Shown piece by piece: positions 1 to 8,081 of a stretch of 64,000 nucleotides of DNA. The stretch covers positions 746,784 through 810,783 of the forward strand of contig NZ_FPBM01000001.1 of NCBI RefSeq assembly GCF_900116715.1, given 5' to 3'. Origin of the DNA: Polaromonas sp. YR568. GTDB lineage: Bacteria; Pseudomonadota; Gammaproteobacteria; Burkholderiales; Burkholderiaceae_C. Position 1 is the first letter of the stretch, and the number at the start of each line of letters is the position of its first letter. The notes beneath the pieces were generated by a model. The model made no database searches and was not told where the DNA came from. It saw only the letters and a list, made by a program, of their open reading frames with translations. The position numbers and the translations under genes are program-made.

Positions 1-314
1 CGCGCAACCCGCACAGCGGCATGGACATCGCGGCGGCCACCGGCACGGCGGTGGTGTCGCCGCTGCCGGCACGGGTGATCGACACGGGTGACTATTTCTT
101 TAACGGCAACACGGTGTGGCTGGACCACGGCGGCGGCCTGCTGAGTTTGATGTGCCACCTGAGCGCGACTGACGTGAAGCCCGGCGATATGCTGAAAACC
201 GGCGAACGCCTGGGCGAGGTGGGCGCCACAGGCCGCGTGACGGGGCCGCACCTGCACTGGGGCGTGATGCTGAACCGCACCATGGTGGACCCGGCGCTGT
301 TTCTGGATGCCTGA
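1..314 (+). CDS. M23 family metallopeptidase, C-terminal part (5' truncated by window)
   Basis: The reading frame is open from base 3 to the stop at 312-314, so the gene begins before the window. The visible 103 residues are the end of a LytM/M23 (lysostaphin-type) peptidase domain: the zinc motif HSGMD comes first, followed by the beta-sheet core and the HLHWG motif that carries the second metal and catalytic histidines. The family cleaves peptide cross-links in peptidoglycan or activates amidases in the periplasm. Both catalytic motifs are intact, so the enzyme is probably active. The N-terminal export signal lies outside the window. Confidence 0.9.
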   Translation, partial: RNPHSGMDIAAATGTAVVSPLPARVIDTGDYFFNGNTVWLDHGGGLLSLMCHLSATDVKPGDMLKTGERLGEVGATGRVTGPHLHWGVMLNRTMVDPALFLDA

Positions 315-406
315 ATTTGATACCCCTCTCTAACCCGTTAGGTCGCACTCACTAGCCAAAAACGGGATGATGAATCATTGTTCAAACCAACATTGAAGGA
401 ATCACC

Positions 407-922
407 ATGAGCGCCAAGAACCTCTCCACCGTTGCCAGCGACCTGATCGAGTCTTACGGCAAGACCGCCAAAAACGTGATTGATGCCTACCGCGCCGGTG
501 GCGAGCGCGTTGTCAGCCTGCTGGAGCAGCGCTGGAACCAGGCCCTGAAGCAGTCGCGCACCGAGCTGACCGCCGAAACCGCCAAGAACGCGTCGGCCGC
601 ACAGGCCGCCTTCAGCGCTTACTACACCAAGGGCCTGATCTACACGACCAACGGCGCACAGCAAGTGGTGAGCCAGCTGGTGAAAGTGGCAGAAGCCGGC
701 GTGGAACGCGCCGCCGCCAACGCCAGCCTCTTTGAAGAAAAAACCGGCGTGACCACGCTGAACACGATCGCCCAGGCCACCGCGCCCGGCGCCCTGGCCC
801 TGAGCAAGCTGGCCGCCCAGATCGAACAAAAAACGGCCGAGCTGGCCAGCAAGATCGCCGGCGACGACAAGGCAGCCGCCAAGCGCAGCACCGCCTTCAG
901 CCAGCGCCGCAAGGCAGCCTGA
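407..922 (+). CDS. Phasin family protein
   Basis: This 171-residue protein is almost entirely predicted amphipathic helix, rich in Ala, Lys, Glu and Gln, with no signal peptide or membrane segment. Phasins coat polyhydroxyalkanoate granules or act as small cytoplasmic scaffold proteins, and the length and composition fit the PhaP-like proteins of Burkholderiales. A purine-rich GAAGGAA ribosome site precedes the ATG. The gene is monocistronic: it has about 90 bp of upstream spacer and is followed by a strong terminator. No PHA synthase gene is in view; a PHB-depolymerase-like esterase lies at 11.3-12.3 kb. Confidence 0.8.
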   Translation: MSAKNLSTVASDLIESYGKTAKNVIDAYRAGGERVVSLLEQRWNQALKQSRTELTAETAKNASAAQAAFSAYYTKGLIYTTNGAQQVVSQLVKVAEAGVERAAANASLFEEKTGVTTLNTIAQATAPGALALSKLAAQIEQKTAELASKIAGDDKAAAKRSTAFSQRRKAA

Positions 923-951
923 TCGATTCGATCAAGCCCCGCGCTAAAAAC

Positions 952-990
952 AAAACCCCGGCCGGCGCCTTGCGCTGACCGGGGTTTTTT
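952..990 (+). terminator. Rho-independent terminator after the phasin gene
   Basis: A perfect 10-bp stem (AAAACCCCGG at 952-961 pairing with CCGGGGTTTT at 979-988) closes a 17-nt loop and runs into TTTTTT at 985-990. The A-run on the other side means it could also end transcription of the convergent gene at 1029. Confidence 0.9.
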
Positions 991-1028
991 CATGAAGGCC
1001 GTGAGGCCTTCAACGGGTGCAGCCTGAT

Positions 1029-1655
1029 TTATCCGCGCGGATTGATCAGGCGCTCAACCTCATCCCGCAGCGCAGTCAGCTCAGCACGCAACTGCCGGCG
1101 CTCCTGCGGCGTCACCACGCCGTCAGCGCGGTAGGCAGCCTCGCGGCGCTCAATCGCCTGCTCACGGGCTTGCAAACGCCCGGCTTCCTGCAGGCTCAGG
1201 CGGTGCGAGCGCACGCCTTCGTCAATGCGCTGGCTGATGGCGAACTGCTGGCTGTCAATCGCGCCCAGCCCGCCGCCTGGCTGCGCTACCGGCACCGTGC
1301 GGTTGTTGGCAATGGCACGCTCGACCTCGGCGCTCAGGTTGGCCATGTCGTTGCGCAATTGCTGGCGCTCCTGCGGCGTCACGCGGCCATCTGACTTGTA
1401 GGCGGCTTCGCGGTTCTGGATCTCGGTATCGCGGCGGTACAGCGCGCGGGCTTCAGACGGCGTGATGCGGCCCGACTGCAAACCCTGCTGGATGCGGTCG
1501 CTGACGGCCTGCTGCGCGTTGTCGATGCCCGGCGTTTGCACCCGGGGCGGCGCATACACCGTGTAGGGGCCGGGCTGCGCCATCGCGGGTGCGGCGGCAA
1601 AGCCTGCGGCCAGGGCGGCGGCCATCATCGATGCGGTCAAGAGTTTCGTTTTCAT
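1029..1655 (-). CDS. Exported protein with two tandem helical repeats
   Basis: This 208-residue protein has a clear Sec signal peptide (MKTKLLTASMM, Ala-rich core, cleavage near APAMA/Q). The mature part is two copies of a roughly 70-residue unit. Each copy has QQ..S.RI..G..S.R....EA..L then REAAY..DG.VTPQER.QLR and ...EVER. Conserved DGxVTxxE blocks resemble half an EF-hand loop, but calcium binding is not shown. The ATG at 1655 is chosen because AAAGGAG sits just upstream and the signal peptide starts there; the frame stays open further upstream without such support. The function is unknown. It is probably a periplasmic stress or scaffold protein of the kind common in Comamonadaceae. Confidence 0.75.
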   Translation of the reverse strand: MKTKLLTASMMAAALAAGFAAAPAMAQPGPYTVYAPPRVQTPGIDNAQQAVSDRIQQGLQSGRITPSEARALYRRDTEIQNREAAYKSDGRVTPQERQQLRNDMANLSAEVERAIANNRTVPVAQPGGGLGAIDSQQFAISQRIDEGVRSHRLSLQEAGRLQAREQAIERREAAYRADGVVTPQERRQLRAELTALRDEVERLINPRG

Positions 1656-1906
1656 GGGGGCTCCTTTGCTCAATGTGAAAGGCGGCAACCCTGCTGACAA
1701 TGCTTTGGGGCTGCTTTCCGAAACACCGGCCGGGATGGCCTGCGCTTCAGTGATTTCATCGTGAGCCGCCAAAGTAAAGGCTGCGTAATGCGGGCGTATC
1801 GGCGGAGCAATAACCGTGTAACACAGGCGCGGTTTTACGCCTGGTTTACCGCACGGTATCCCGGGGTATCAGGATGTGTTCGCTGTACCCGGCATCCAGC
1901 ACCTGC

Positions 1907-2482
1907 TCACTTCGCGCTGAGCGGCAAATCGTCCACCGTCGCCAGATAGCGGCTGACCAGGTCAAAAAAGCTATCGTAAAACTCGTCGGACGAAATCGTG
2001 ACGCTGCCCACCTTGATCATCGACTCATTGCTGGAGGTGAAGGGCAAAGACACCGAGCCGATCGCGCCCACGCCCAGGCTGGCGGAGTTGTTGCTCTTTT
2101 TCAGCTGGTAGCTGTCTTGCAGCGCGGTGACAAAGCCCAGGCTGATCTTGCCGTCGGCGCTTTCGGGCGCGCACACCACACGAATCACCATTTGCAGGTG
2201 CGACTCGGCTTCAGGTTGAAAACTCTTCTGACCTTCCACCAGGTCGGCGCGGGCCGTGTTGATGATGTAGCCCTGGCTGAGTAGCGCGCGGCGCGAGGCT
2301 TCGCAGGTCTGCTCGGCCGAAGCGTCAAACAGGCGTGAATAGGTGGCGGTGGAACCGAACTTTTCCTGCAGCGGAAATGTTTTGACGCCGCTGCCGCAAG
2401 CGGCCAGCAAACTGGCCACGCCCAGGGCGGCCAAGAGGCCCACGCGGCGGGCGATTCGGCGGTGTGTCGATGGCAAGCTCAA
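1907..2482 (-). CDS. DUF2242 family lipoprotein
   Basis: The 191-residue product begins with a basic N-terminus and a hydrophobic stretch ending in the lipobox LLAAC, so it is expected to be a lipid-anchored envelope protein. The mature part (CGSGVKTFPL..., a Cys-containing ASAEQTCEASRRALLSQGY segment, and an FVTALQDSYQLKKS block) matches the DUF2242 family of Burkholderiales, whose role is unknown. The start is inferred to be TTG at 2482: AAGGAG lies nine bases upstream, and no ATG gives a sensible signal peptide. It is a single gene, divergent from trxC. Confidence 0.75.
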   Translation of the reverse strand: MSLPSTHRRIARRVGLLAALGVASLLAACGSGVKTFPLQEKFGSTATYSRLFDASAEQTCEASRRALLSQGYIINTARADLVEGQKSFQPEAESHLQMVIRVVCAPESADGKISLGFVTALQDSYQLKKSNNSASLGVGAIGSVSLPFTSSNESMIKVGSVTISSDEFYDSFFDLVSRYLATVDDLPLSAK

Positions 2483-2666
2483 AATCCGGTACTCCTTTGC
2501 ATGGCTGAAATTAGAACGCAGTCCAGCCTTCTGGAGTAGTTTCGGCCAAAACAGCGCGGTCATTGCCGTTTCATCAGGTTTGATTTTGTAAGCGAGCGCT
2601 AGTGGGCGGCTCACCTCAAGAGCGATTCGCTTGAAAACTCCACGCCCAGCCCCAAAATAGCGAGCT

Positions 2667-3104
2667 ATGTCCGACCCACTCCACATCGTCTGCCCCCACT
2701 GCCACACCACCAACCGCGTACGCGCTGACCAGCTCGGCAGCGACCCGACCTGCGGCAGCTGCAAGAAGGCGCTCTTCGTCGCCCATTCCACCGCACTCAA
2801 TGAAGCCGCATTCGACAAACACATAGGCCGCAACCAGATCCCTGTACTGGTCGACTTCTGGGCGCCCTGGTGCGGCCCCTGCCGGCAAATGGCCCCGGCG
2901 TATGAGCAAGCCGCCGCGCAGCTGGAGCCGCATGTGCGCGTGGCCAAGGTAGACACCGAAGCCGTGCCCAACCTGGGCGCGCGTTTCAACATCCGCAGCA
3001 TTCCTACTTTGGCCTTGTTCAAGAACGGCCGCGAAGTGGCGCGCCAGGCGGGCGCGATGGGTGCGGCGGATATCGTGCGGTGGGTGCAAGCTAACCTGCG
3101 CTGA
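2667..3104 (+). CDS. trxC: Thioredoxin TrxC (thioredoxin 2)
   Basis: The 145-residue protein has the two-part structure of TrxC. An N-terminal zinc finger is formed by Cys9, Cys12, Cys29 and Cys32, and is followed by a thioredoxin domain with the active site WCGPC (Cys69 and Cys72). The cis-proline segment SIPTLALFKNG is intact. TrxC is a cytoplasmic disulfide reductase, and its zinc domain is linked to oxidative-stress-tuned redox behaviour in other proteobacteria. It stands alone, divergent from the DUF2242 lipoprotein gene. Confidence 0.95.
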   Translation: MSDPLHIVCPHCHTTNRVRADQLGSDPTCGSCKKALFVAHSTALNEAAFDKHIGRNQIPVLVDFWAPWCGPCRQMAPAYEQAAAQLEPHVRVAKVDTEAVPNLGARFNIRSIPTLALFKNGREVARQAGAMGAADIVRWVQANLR

Positions 3105-3244
3105 TATCTTTCTGCGTAATGGCTCGCAATCGCAGAGTCGCCTATTTATTGGTAAAGGTCGCTGTATCGTTTTTTTTGGCTTTCGCCGGTTCTTTCCGCG
3201 ACACGCACGCCAGATGCCTAACGGAACGGGTTGTCAGACCAATC

Positions 3245-4021
3245 CTATGTCGCGTAAATATCGGAGCGTTTAAGAACTTTCCTCAAAAATCCCAACACTC
3301 CTTGCAATGGATCCGGTCCGAGACAAAAACCGTGTTGAATTTGTACATCTGTTCTCTTTGCCAGCAAAGCGCCATCTCCAATCTTTCGAATCTCGACATT
3401 TATCCGCGTCGAGGCCCATCGATAGTCGGGCAAAGATCCTAAGACATCGGACCGGTCATACGTCACGTCAACCACAAGTGCGTCCGTCCCCATCTCAACT
3501 TCAGGTGTACCCGCAAGGAATGAGAGTTCTGGTGTAAAGCGCGATCTGTCCAAAACCAGGTGTTTCTGAACTTCCAGCAACGACAACTCACCGTGAATCC
3601 GGACAAAAACCTTCTCCCGGCCGCTTGCATATGAATGAATCGTCTCGCCCCCCTGTTTGAGGCACTCCGCTTGCATGTTTGCAAGGACAGTTTTGTAAGC
3701 CGCCTCCCTTTGCTCTTTTTCATATTGAGCTTTATTCGAGAAATAGCCGACTCCAGCCATAAAAAGAACCAGGAAGATGGCCATCACTTTGACACCAAAT
3801 ATCTTGTAGATGATGAACAACGCCAAGACTACGAGAATCTGGCCTATTACGAGAATCCATCTGACAAGATCGCCAAGATAGGCGTCGCCATAACTGCCTT
3901 GGCCTTGGGCTATTGCAAGCGGCGAAAAAGCCATAAGGAAGAGGCCAACAAGACACGTCAGACTCGCGGCAATGAAGGCCCTACGGCATTCAAATGTGCT
4001 CCCGGAAAAATTCTTGCCCAC
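3245..4021 (-). CDS. Membrane protein of unknown function in an AT-richer islet
   Basis: I do not recognise the family. The product is about 258 residues. It has an N-terminal signal-like hydrophobic segment ending in AIAQ, then two closely spaced membrane segments (LVRWILVIGQILVVLALF and VKVMAIFLVLFMAGVGYF). A basic/acidic linker and a soluble C-terminal domain of about 150 residues with Cys pairs follow. The start chosen is GTG at 4021, five bases after AGGGAG; a TTG at 4108 is an alternative. Base composition is clearly lower in GC than the neighbours (one 60-bp line counted by hand gives 43 percent), which points to recent transfer. Nothing around it suggests a function. Confidence 0.6.
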   Translation of the reverse strand: MGKNFSGSTFECRRAFIAASLTCLVGLFLMAFSPLAIAQGQGSYGDAYLGDLVRWILVIGQILVVLALFIIYKIFGVKVMAIFLVLFMAGVGYFSNKAQYEKEQREAAYKTVLANMQAECLKQGGETIHSYASGREKVFVRIHGELSLLEVQKHLVLDRSRFTPELSFLAGTPEVEMGTDALVVDVTYDRSDVLGSLPDYRWASTRINVEIRKIGDGALLAKRTDVQIQHGFCLGPDPLQGVLGFLRKVLKRSDIYAT

Positions 4022-4151
4022 ACAAACTCCCTGCTGAATTTCTTTGCCGGACTTTAACTCGACGTTTGGTTGTCCTTTTTCAGGTAAGCAATGACTGTGA
4101 TTCAACAACGATGTACTTCCAGAGCGCTTCGCCTCTGGTTAGACTGCACGC

Positions 4152-5504
4152 ATGCTGATCATCCCCTCCCTGAGCCGCAAGCAGACTTTCCTGCTCGCGG
4201 CGGCCATCATTGGTGGCCTGGCCCTGGTGCTCTCGATGTTCTCGCGCTCCATCCTTCCGGCGCCGCCGGGACAGGTCGAGATGACGACGGGGGCTGTCGA
4301 TGGTGCGGCGCACCAGTTTGCGCTGAAGTACCAGCACTACCTCAAGGCCAACGGCGTGAAGCTGGACCTGAAGCCTTCGACCGGCGCAGTGCAAAACCTG
4401 GAGCGGCTGAACGCGGGCCTGCCGGTGGGTTTTGTGCAGGGCGGGCTGGGCCTGCTGCAGCTGGATTCGCAGGAGCCCGAGTCGAGCACACCGCTGCGCT
4501 CGTTGGGCGTAGTCGGTTATGAACCCATCTGGATGTTTGCCTCGCCAGCCCTGGCCAAAACGCTGAGCAAGGGCCTGGGCCCACTGGCCGGCAAGAAGCT
4601 TGCGATTGGCGCGGAGGGCAGCGGCACGCGCAAGGTGGCGCTGGAGTTGCTGCAGGCCTATGGCATAACGCCAGCCAATGCCACGCTGGCCGCCGACGGC
4701 GGGGTGGCGGCCGCTAACACCCTGCTGGCGGGCAAGCTAGACGCGCTCTTTATCATCGGCGCGCCGCAGACACCTGCGGTGCAAATGCTGCTGGGCAAAC
4801 AGGATGCAGCGCATCTGGTCTCCATCGAGCATGCCGAGGGCCTGACGCGGCGCTTGCCTTACCTGTCACTGGTCACACTCAAGGCTGGCTCGGTAGACCC
4901 GGCGCAAGACCGCCCGCGCCAGGACATCACGCTGCTGGCCACTACGGCCAACCTGGTGATCCACAAAGACCTGCACCCTGCCCTGGCTTACCTGCTGCTG
5001 GAGGCCGCACGCGAGGTGCACCGCGGCGCCACGCTGCTGAACCGGCCGGGCGAATTCCCGAATGGCAACGCGACGGAGTTTCCGCTGGCCGACGAGGCGG
5101 CGCGCTATTACAAAGACGGCCGACCCTTCTTGCAGCGCTACCTGCCTTACTGGGCGGCCAATGCACTGCAACGCCTGCTGCTGGTGCTGGTGCCGCTGAT
5201 TGCGATTGCGATCCCGGTGTTCCGCATCGTGCCCAAGCTGTTCGAGTTCAAGGAAAAGAACCGGCTCTATCGCCGCTATGGCGTGCTGCTGCAGATGGAG
5301 CGCGACATCACCTCGCGCAAGCTCAGCCCCGCCGAAGTGGCCGAGGCTGCGGCCAGACTGGACAAGATCGAGTACGAGGTGAGCCACATGAAGTTCTCAC
5401 TGGATTTTTCCGACCGGGTGTACACGCTGCGCCAGCATGTGGACTATGTAAGGAAGCAGTTGCATGCCGAGGGGGAACCCCCTGCGGCGGCACCGCCGGC
5501 TTGA
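4152..5504 (+). CDS. TAXI family TRAP-type solute-binding protein with C-terminal membrane anchor
   Basis: The 450-residue protein has an N-terminal membrane segment or signal anchor (about residues 10-31), then a TAXI-type periplasmic binding domain. Family blocks visible are the GAEGSGTRKVALELLQAYGI segment and GGVAAANTLLAGKLDALFIIG. A second membrane helix near residues 338-357 (LLLVLVPLIAIAIPVF) leads to a roughly 80-residue charged cytoplasmic helix tail. Anchored TAXI proteins of this layout are common in Burkholderiales. No TRAP permease subunits are adjacent, so it may serve a remote transporter or act as a sensor. Confidence 0.85.
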   Translation: MLIIPSLSRKQTFLLAAAIIGGLALVLSMFSRSILPAPPGQVEMTTGAVDGAAHQFALKYQHYLKANGVKLDLKPSTGAVQNLERLNAGLPVGFVQGGLGLLQLDSQEPESSTPLRSLGVVGYEPIWMFASPALAKTLSKGLGPLAGKKLAIGAEGSGTRKVALELLQAYGITPANATLAADGGVAAANTLLAGKLDALFIIGAPQTPAVQMLLGKQDAAHLVSIEHAEGLTRRLPYLSLVTLKAGSVDPAQDRPRQDITLLATTANLVIHKDLHPALAYLLLEAAREVHRGATLLNRPGEFPNGNATEFPLADEAARYYKDGRPFLQRYLPYWAANALQRLLLVLVPLIAIAIPVFRIVPKLFEFKEKNRLYRRYGVLLQMERDITSRKLSPAEVAEAAARLDKIEYEVSHMKFSLDFSDRVYTLRQHVDYVRKQLHAEGEPPAAAPPA

Positions 5505-5562
5505 ATCCCCATCGCGTTAAAGTCAAACGCCATCCACACACCGACACACCCACCAGCCCGCC

Positions 5563-6219
5563 ATGCACACACCTGACAACACCTTTCGCCGCCACCTCTT
5601 GCTGGGTGGCCTCGCCTCTGTAGCGTTGGTAGCTGCGGGCTGCTCAAAGTCAGCCAAACCCAAAGGCAAGACGCTGCCCAAAGAGGCCACGCTGCTGTGC
5701 CTGGGCGATTCGCTGACATTTGGTTATGGCGCTTCGGCGGGTGCGGGCTACCCGCAGCAGTTGCAGCAGCTCACAGGCTATGTGACGCAAAACGCCGGGA
5801 TCAACGGCGACACCTCGGAAGGGGCGCTGGCGCGGCTGCCAGCGCTGTTGCAGAACAACACGCCAGGCTTGGTGCTGGTGTCGATTGGCGGCAATGACTT
5901 CTTGCGAAGCTTGCCGCTGGACGGCACACGCGCCGCACTCAAAAACATTGTGCAAACCGCCGCTGCCGGCGCACAGGTGGTGCTGATCGCGCAGCCCAAA
6001 CCCGTCTTTCTGGCCGCGGCCACCGGCTCATTGAACGACCACGAGGTGTATGCCGATGTGGCGAAGGAAACCGGCACGCCGCTGTTTGCCGGCGGCTGGT
6101 CGTATGTGCTGTCGCGGGCCGAGCTGCGGTCGGACCAGATTCATGCCAATGATGCGGGGTACAAGGTGTTTGCTGAACGGCTGGCGGAATGGTTACGGGA
6201 TAACAAGTTTTTGGGCTGA
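5563..6219 (+). CDS. SGNH/GDSL hydrolase (arylesterase, TesA-like), lipoprotein
   Basis: The 218-residue enzyme has all SGNH blocks: GDSL with Ser50, the Gly of block II (GYVTQNAGINGDTS), GGND with Asn111, and DQIH with Asp191 and His194. It resembles TesA/EstA arylesterase-thioesterases. The N-terminus is a signal peptide with RR and a lipobox (VAAGC, Cys27), so it is probably anchored in the envelope. Typical substrates are short acyl esters or thioesters. The stop codon lies 12 bases before palindromic element copy A. Confidence 0.9.
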   Translation: MHTPDNTFRRHLLLGGLASVALVAAGCSKSAKPKGKTLPKEATLLCLGDSLTFGYGASAGAGYPQQLQQLTGYVTQNAGINGDTSEGALARLPALLQNNTPGLVLVSIGGNDFLRSLPLDGTRAALKNIVQTAAAGAQVVLIAQPKPVFLAAATGSLNDHEVYADVAKETGTPLFAGGWSYVLSRAELRSDQIHANDAGYKVFAERLAEWLRDNKFLG

Positions 6220-6231
6220 GTGGGGGGTGGG

Positions 6232-6884
6232 CCGGGTCTTGCTCCGGCTTGGGCGCTCGTGCCTTTTGCTGAGGCTGCTGGCCGGGTCTCGCCCCGGCGG
6301 GCGAGGCACTTTTCTTTGCTTCGCCAAAGAAAAGTACCCAAAAGAAAGGCGACCCTACTGTCTGCGTCCCTCCGCTTCGCTACGGGCAACCTGCGGTGCT
6401 CGGTTCAGGCGGGGTCTCGCTCGAACTCGCTTCGCTCAGACAATCGCGATCCCTGATCCGCCTGAACCTGCGCTCCTCGGCGCAGACAGAAGGGGTGGAG
6501 ACAGGAATACCAATACGAAATACCAAACAGCCGAAGACAGAAACCCGAATACAAGAAGAAACAAGGACTCGCCATGGCGAGTCCTTGTTGGTATTTGTCT
6601 TTGGTATTTAGTCCCCGCACCCGATTGCCCCTTCTGTCTGCGCCGAGGAGCGCAGGGCCAGACGGATCAGGGCAAAAACTTGTTTGAGCCGAAGGCGAGT
6701 TGTTTTTGACCCCGTCTGGACCGAGCACCGCAGGTTGCCCCGGAGCGAAGCGCAGGGGACGCAGACAGTAGGGTCGCCTTTTCTTTGCTTACTTTCTTTT
6801 GGCGAAGCAAAAGAAAGTGAGTTGCCGCCGGGCAACCCCCGGCCAGCAAGCTTCAGAGGAGGGCGCGCCGTCGGAGCAAGAACC
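6232..6884. repeat. Long palindromic repeat element, copy A
   Basis: About 650 bp of non-coding DNA form one large imperfect inverted repeat, closely matched by copy B at 57918-58577. The ends are small hairpins: GCCGG (6231-6235) pairs with CCGGC (6244-6248), and a mirror GGAGCAAGA motif sits at 6873-6881. The outer arms carry the block GGCGACCCTACTGTCTGCGT (about 6350) and its reverse complement (about 6755). Each half contains its own stem: 6402-6412 with 6458-6468 (11 bp) and 6658-6665 with 6712-6719 (8 bp). A perfect 28-bp palindrome (6561-6588) marks the centre, flanked by TACCAA on the left and TTGGTA on the right. It fills the gap between two convergent genes almost exactly. All frames through it are interrupted and none resembles a known family. 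Confidence 0.9.
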
Positions 6885-6889
6885 GACGA

Positions 6890-7858
6890 CTAGCCTTCGT
6901 CAGGCTCAGAACCCTTAGCCGGCCTAGGAATCTTCTTGAACTTGATCAACCGGTTAGTCTCAATCTTGTCCTTCTTCACCTGCCGCTCGGCATCCAGCAA
7001 CCGGCCGGCAGCCAGCCATTCGGCGTACTCTTCAGGCGTTTCCAGCGTCACGCGGCCCAGCGTGGCGGAGCGGAATTCGTAGATCACGATCTCGGCGGCT
7101 TTTTGCAGGTTGACGCGGCCCTTGGTGAGCACCGCGCCGCGTTTGCGGCCTATCTCTTCGAGCATTTGTTCGTCGGTGATGCCGGGCGTGACCTCGACTT
7201 TGTAGCGGGCCTCCAGCAGGCCGGGGTAATTCTTGATGAGGTAGTCGAGCAGCTCGAGCGCCACTTCTTCTTCGTTAAAGGCATTGCGGCCTATGGCGCC
7301 GCTGGCGGCCAGGTTGTAGCCGCTTTTGGCGACGATGATGCGCGGCCACAGCATGCCGGGGGTGTCCCACAGATAAAAGCCGTCGGCCAGCACCAGGCGC
7401 TGCTCGACCTTGGTGATGCCGGCTTCGTCGCCTGTTTTGGTGGCGCGCTTGCCGGTCAAGGTGTTGATGAGGGTGGACTTGCCGACGTTGGGAATGCCGC
7501 AGATCAGCACGCGCATGGGTTTGACCATGGTGCCGCGTGTGGGCGCCAGCGCATGGCAGGCGTCGATGAGGCGGCGCGCGGGTGTGGTCTCGCTGGCGTC
7601 GAGCTCGATGGCGCGGGTGTTGGGCAGGCTGTTGTAGTGCTCCAGCCAGAGCGGCGTGCGGGTGGCGTCGGCCAGGTCGCGCTTGTTGAGCACCTTGAGG
7701 GCGGGCTTGCCGCTGGTGAGTTCGGCCAGCATGGGGTTGGCGCTGGAGCCGGGCAGGCGCGCGTCCAGCAGCTCAATGACGACATCAATTTCTTTGATGC
7801 GCTCGCTGATGGCTTTTTTGGTCAGGTGCATGTGACCGGGAAACCACTGGATGGCCAT
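6890..7858 (-). CDS. rbgA: Ribosome biogenesis GTPase YlqF/RbgA
   Basis: The 322-residue protein is a circularly permuted GTPase. The G4 motif NKRD (residues 58-61) comes before G1 GIPNVGKST (121-129) and G3 DTPG (165-168), and the N-terminus has the family signature WFPGHM. RbgA/YlqF proteins act in late maturation of the large ribosomal subunit. The ATG at 7858 fits this N-terminal signature; the frame is open 57 bp further upstream but adds only a low-complexity proline-rich stretch. The stop codon is five bases beyond copy A of the palindromic element. The gene is divergent from the two-component system at 8082. Confidence 0.93.
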   Translation of the reverse strand: MAIQWFPGHMHLTKKAISERIKEIDVVIELLDARLPGSSANPMLAELTSGKPALKVLNKRDLADATRTPLWLEHYNSLPNTRAIELDASETTPARRLIDACHALAPTRGTMVKPMRVLICGIPNVGKSTLINTLTGKRATKTGDEAGITKVEQRLVLADGFYLWDTPGMLWPRIIVAKSGYNLAASGAIGRNAFNEEEVALELLDYLIKNYPGLLEARYKVEVTPGITDEQMLEEIGRKRGAVLTKGRVNLQKAAEIVIYEFRSATLGRVTLETPEEYAEWLAAGRLLDAERQVKKDKIETNRLIKFKKIPRPAKGSEPDEG

Positions 7859-7989
7859 CGGGATCTTTTCTTTCTGGGGTTTGGGTGTTGGGGCAGGGCT
7901 CGGAGGCCCCTGCAATACCCCAATTGTCGCCGCTGTGGCCCCAGGGGCCCCCGTGCCGCAAAATACACGGCATCCCGCGCCCTTTTTTT

Positions 7990-8006
7990 GTTAATAAATG
8001 ATTAAT
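7990..8006. promoter_or_regulatory. PmrA/QseB-like response-regulator box upstream of the two-component operon
   Basis: GTTAAT, five bases AAATG, ATTAAT: two direct TTAAT half-sites one helical turn (11 bp) apart, matching the NTTAAK-N5-NTTAAK form of PmrA/BasR boxes. It lies about 75 bp upstream of the regulator gene at 8082. A near-identical arrangement occurs at 12427-12443. Autoregulation is an inference. Confidence 0.5.
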
Positions 8007-8081
8007 CGGCCCTGGGCACGATCAGTGCATGGGGCCTTGCCGCCCCACCCCCCCTCCAAGCGCCCCGAAAGAGACATCCCC

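Noticed and set aside
6220-6893. Several short frames of 60-220 codons inside the palindromic element, some with repeated peptides such as ALLGADRRG
   Set aside because: They occur on both strands and in several frames of the same repeat, mirror each other because of the symmetry, lack ribosome sites, and match no family. They are translation artefacts of the element.
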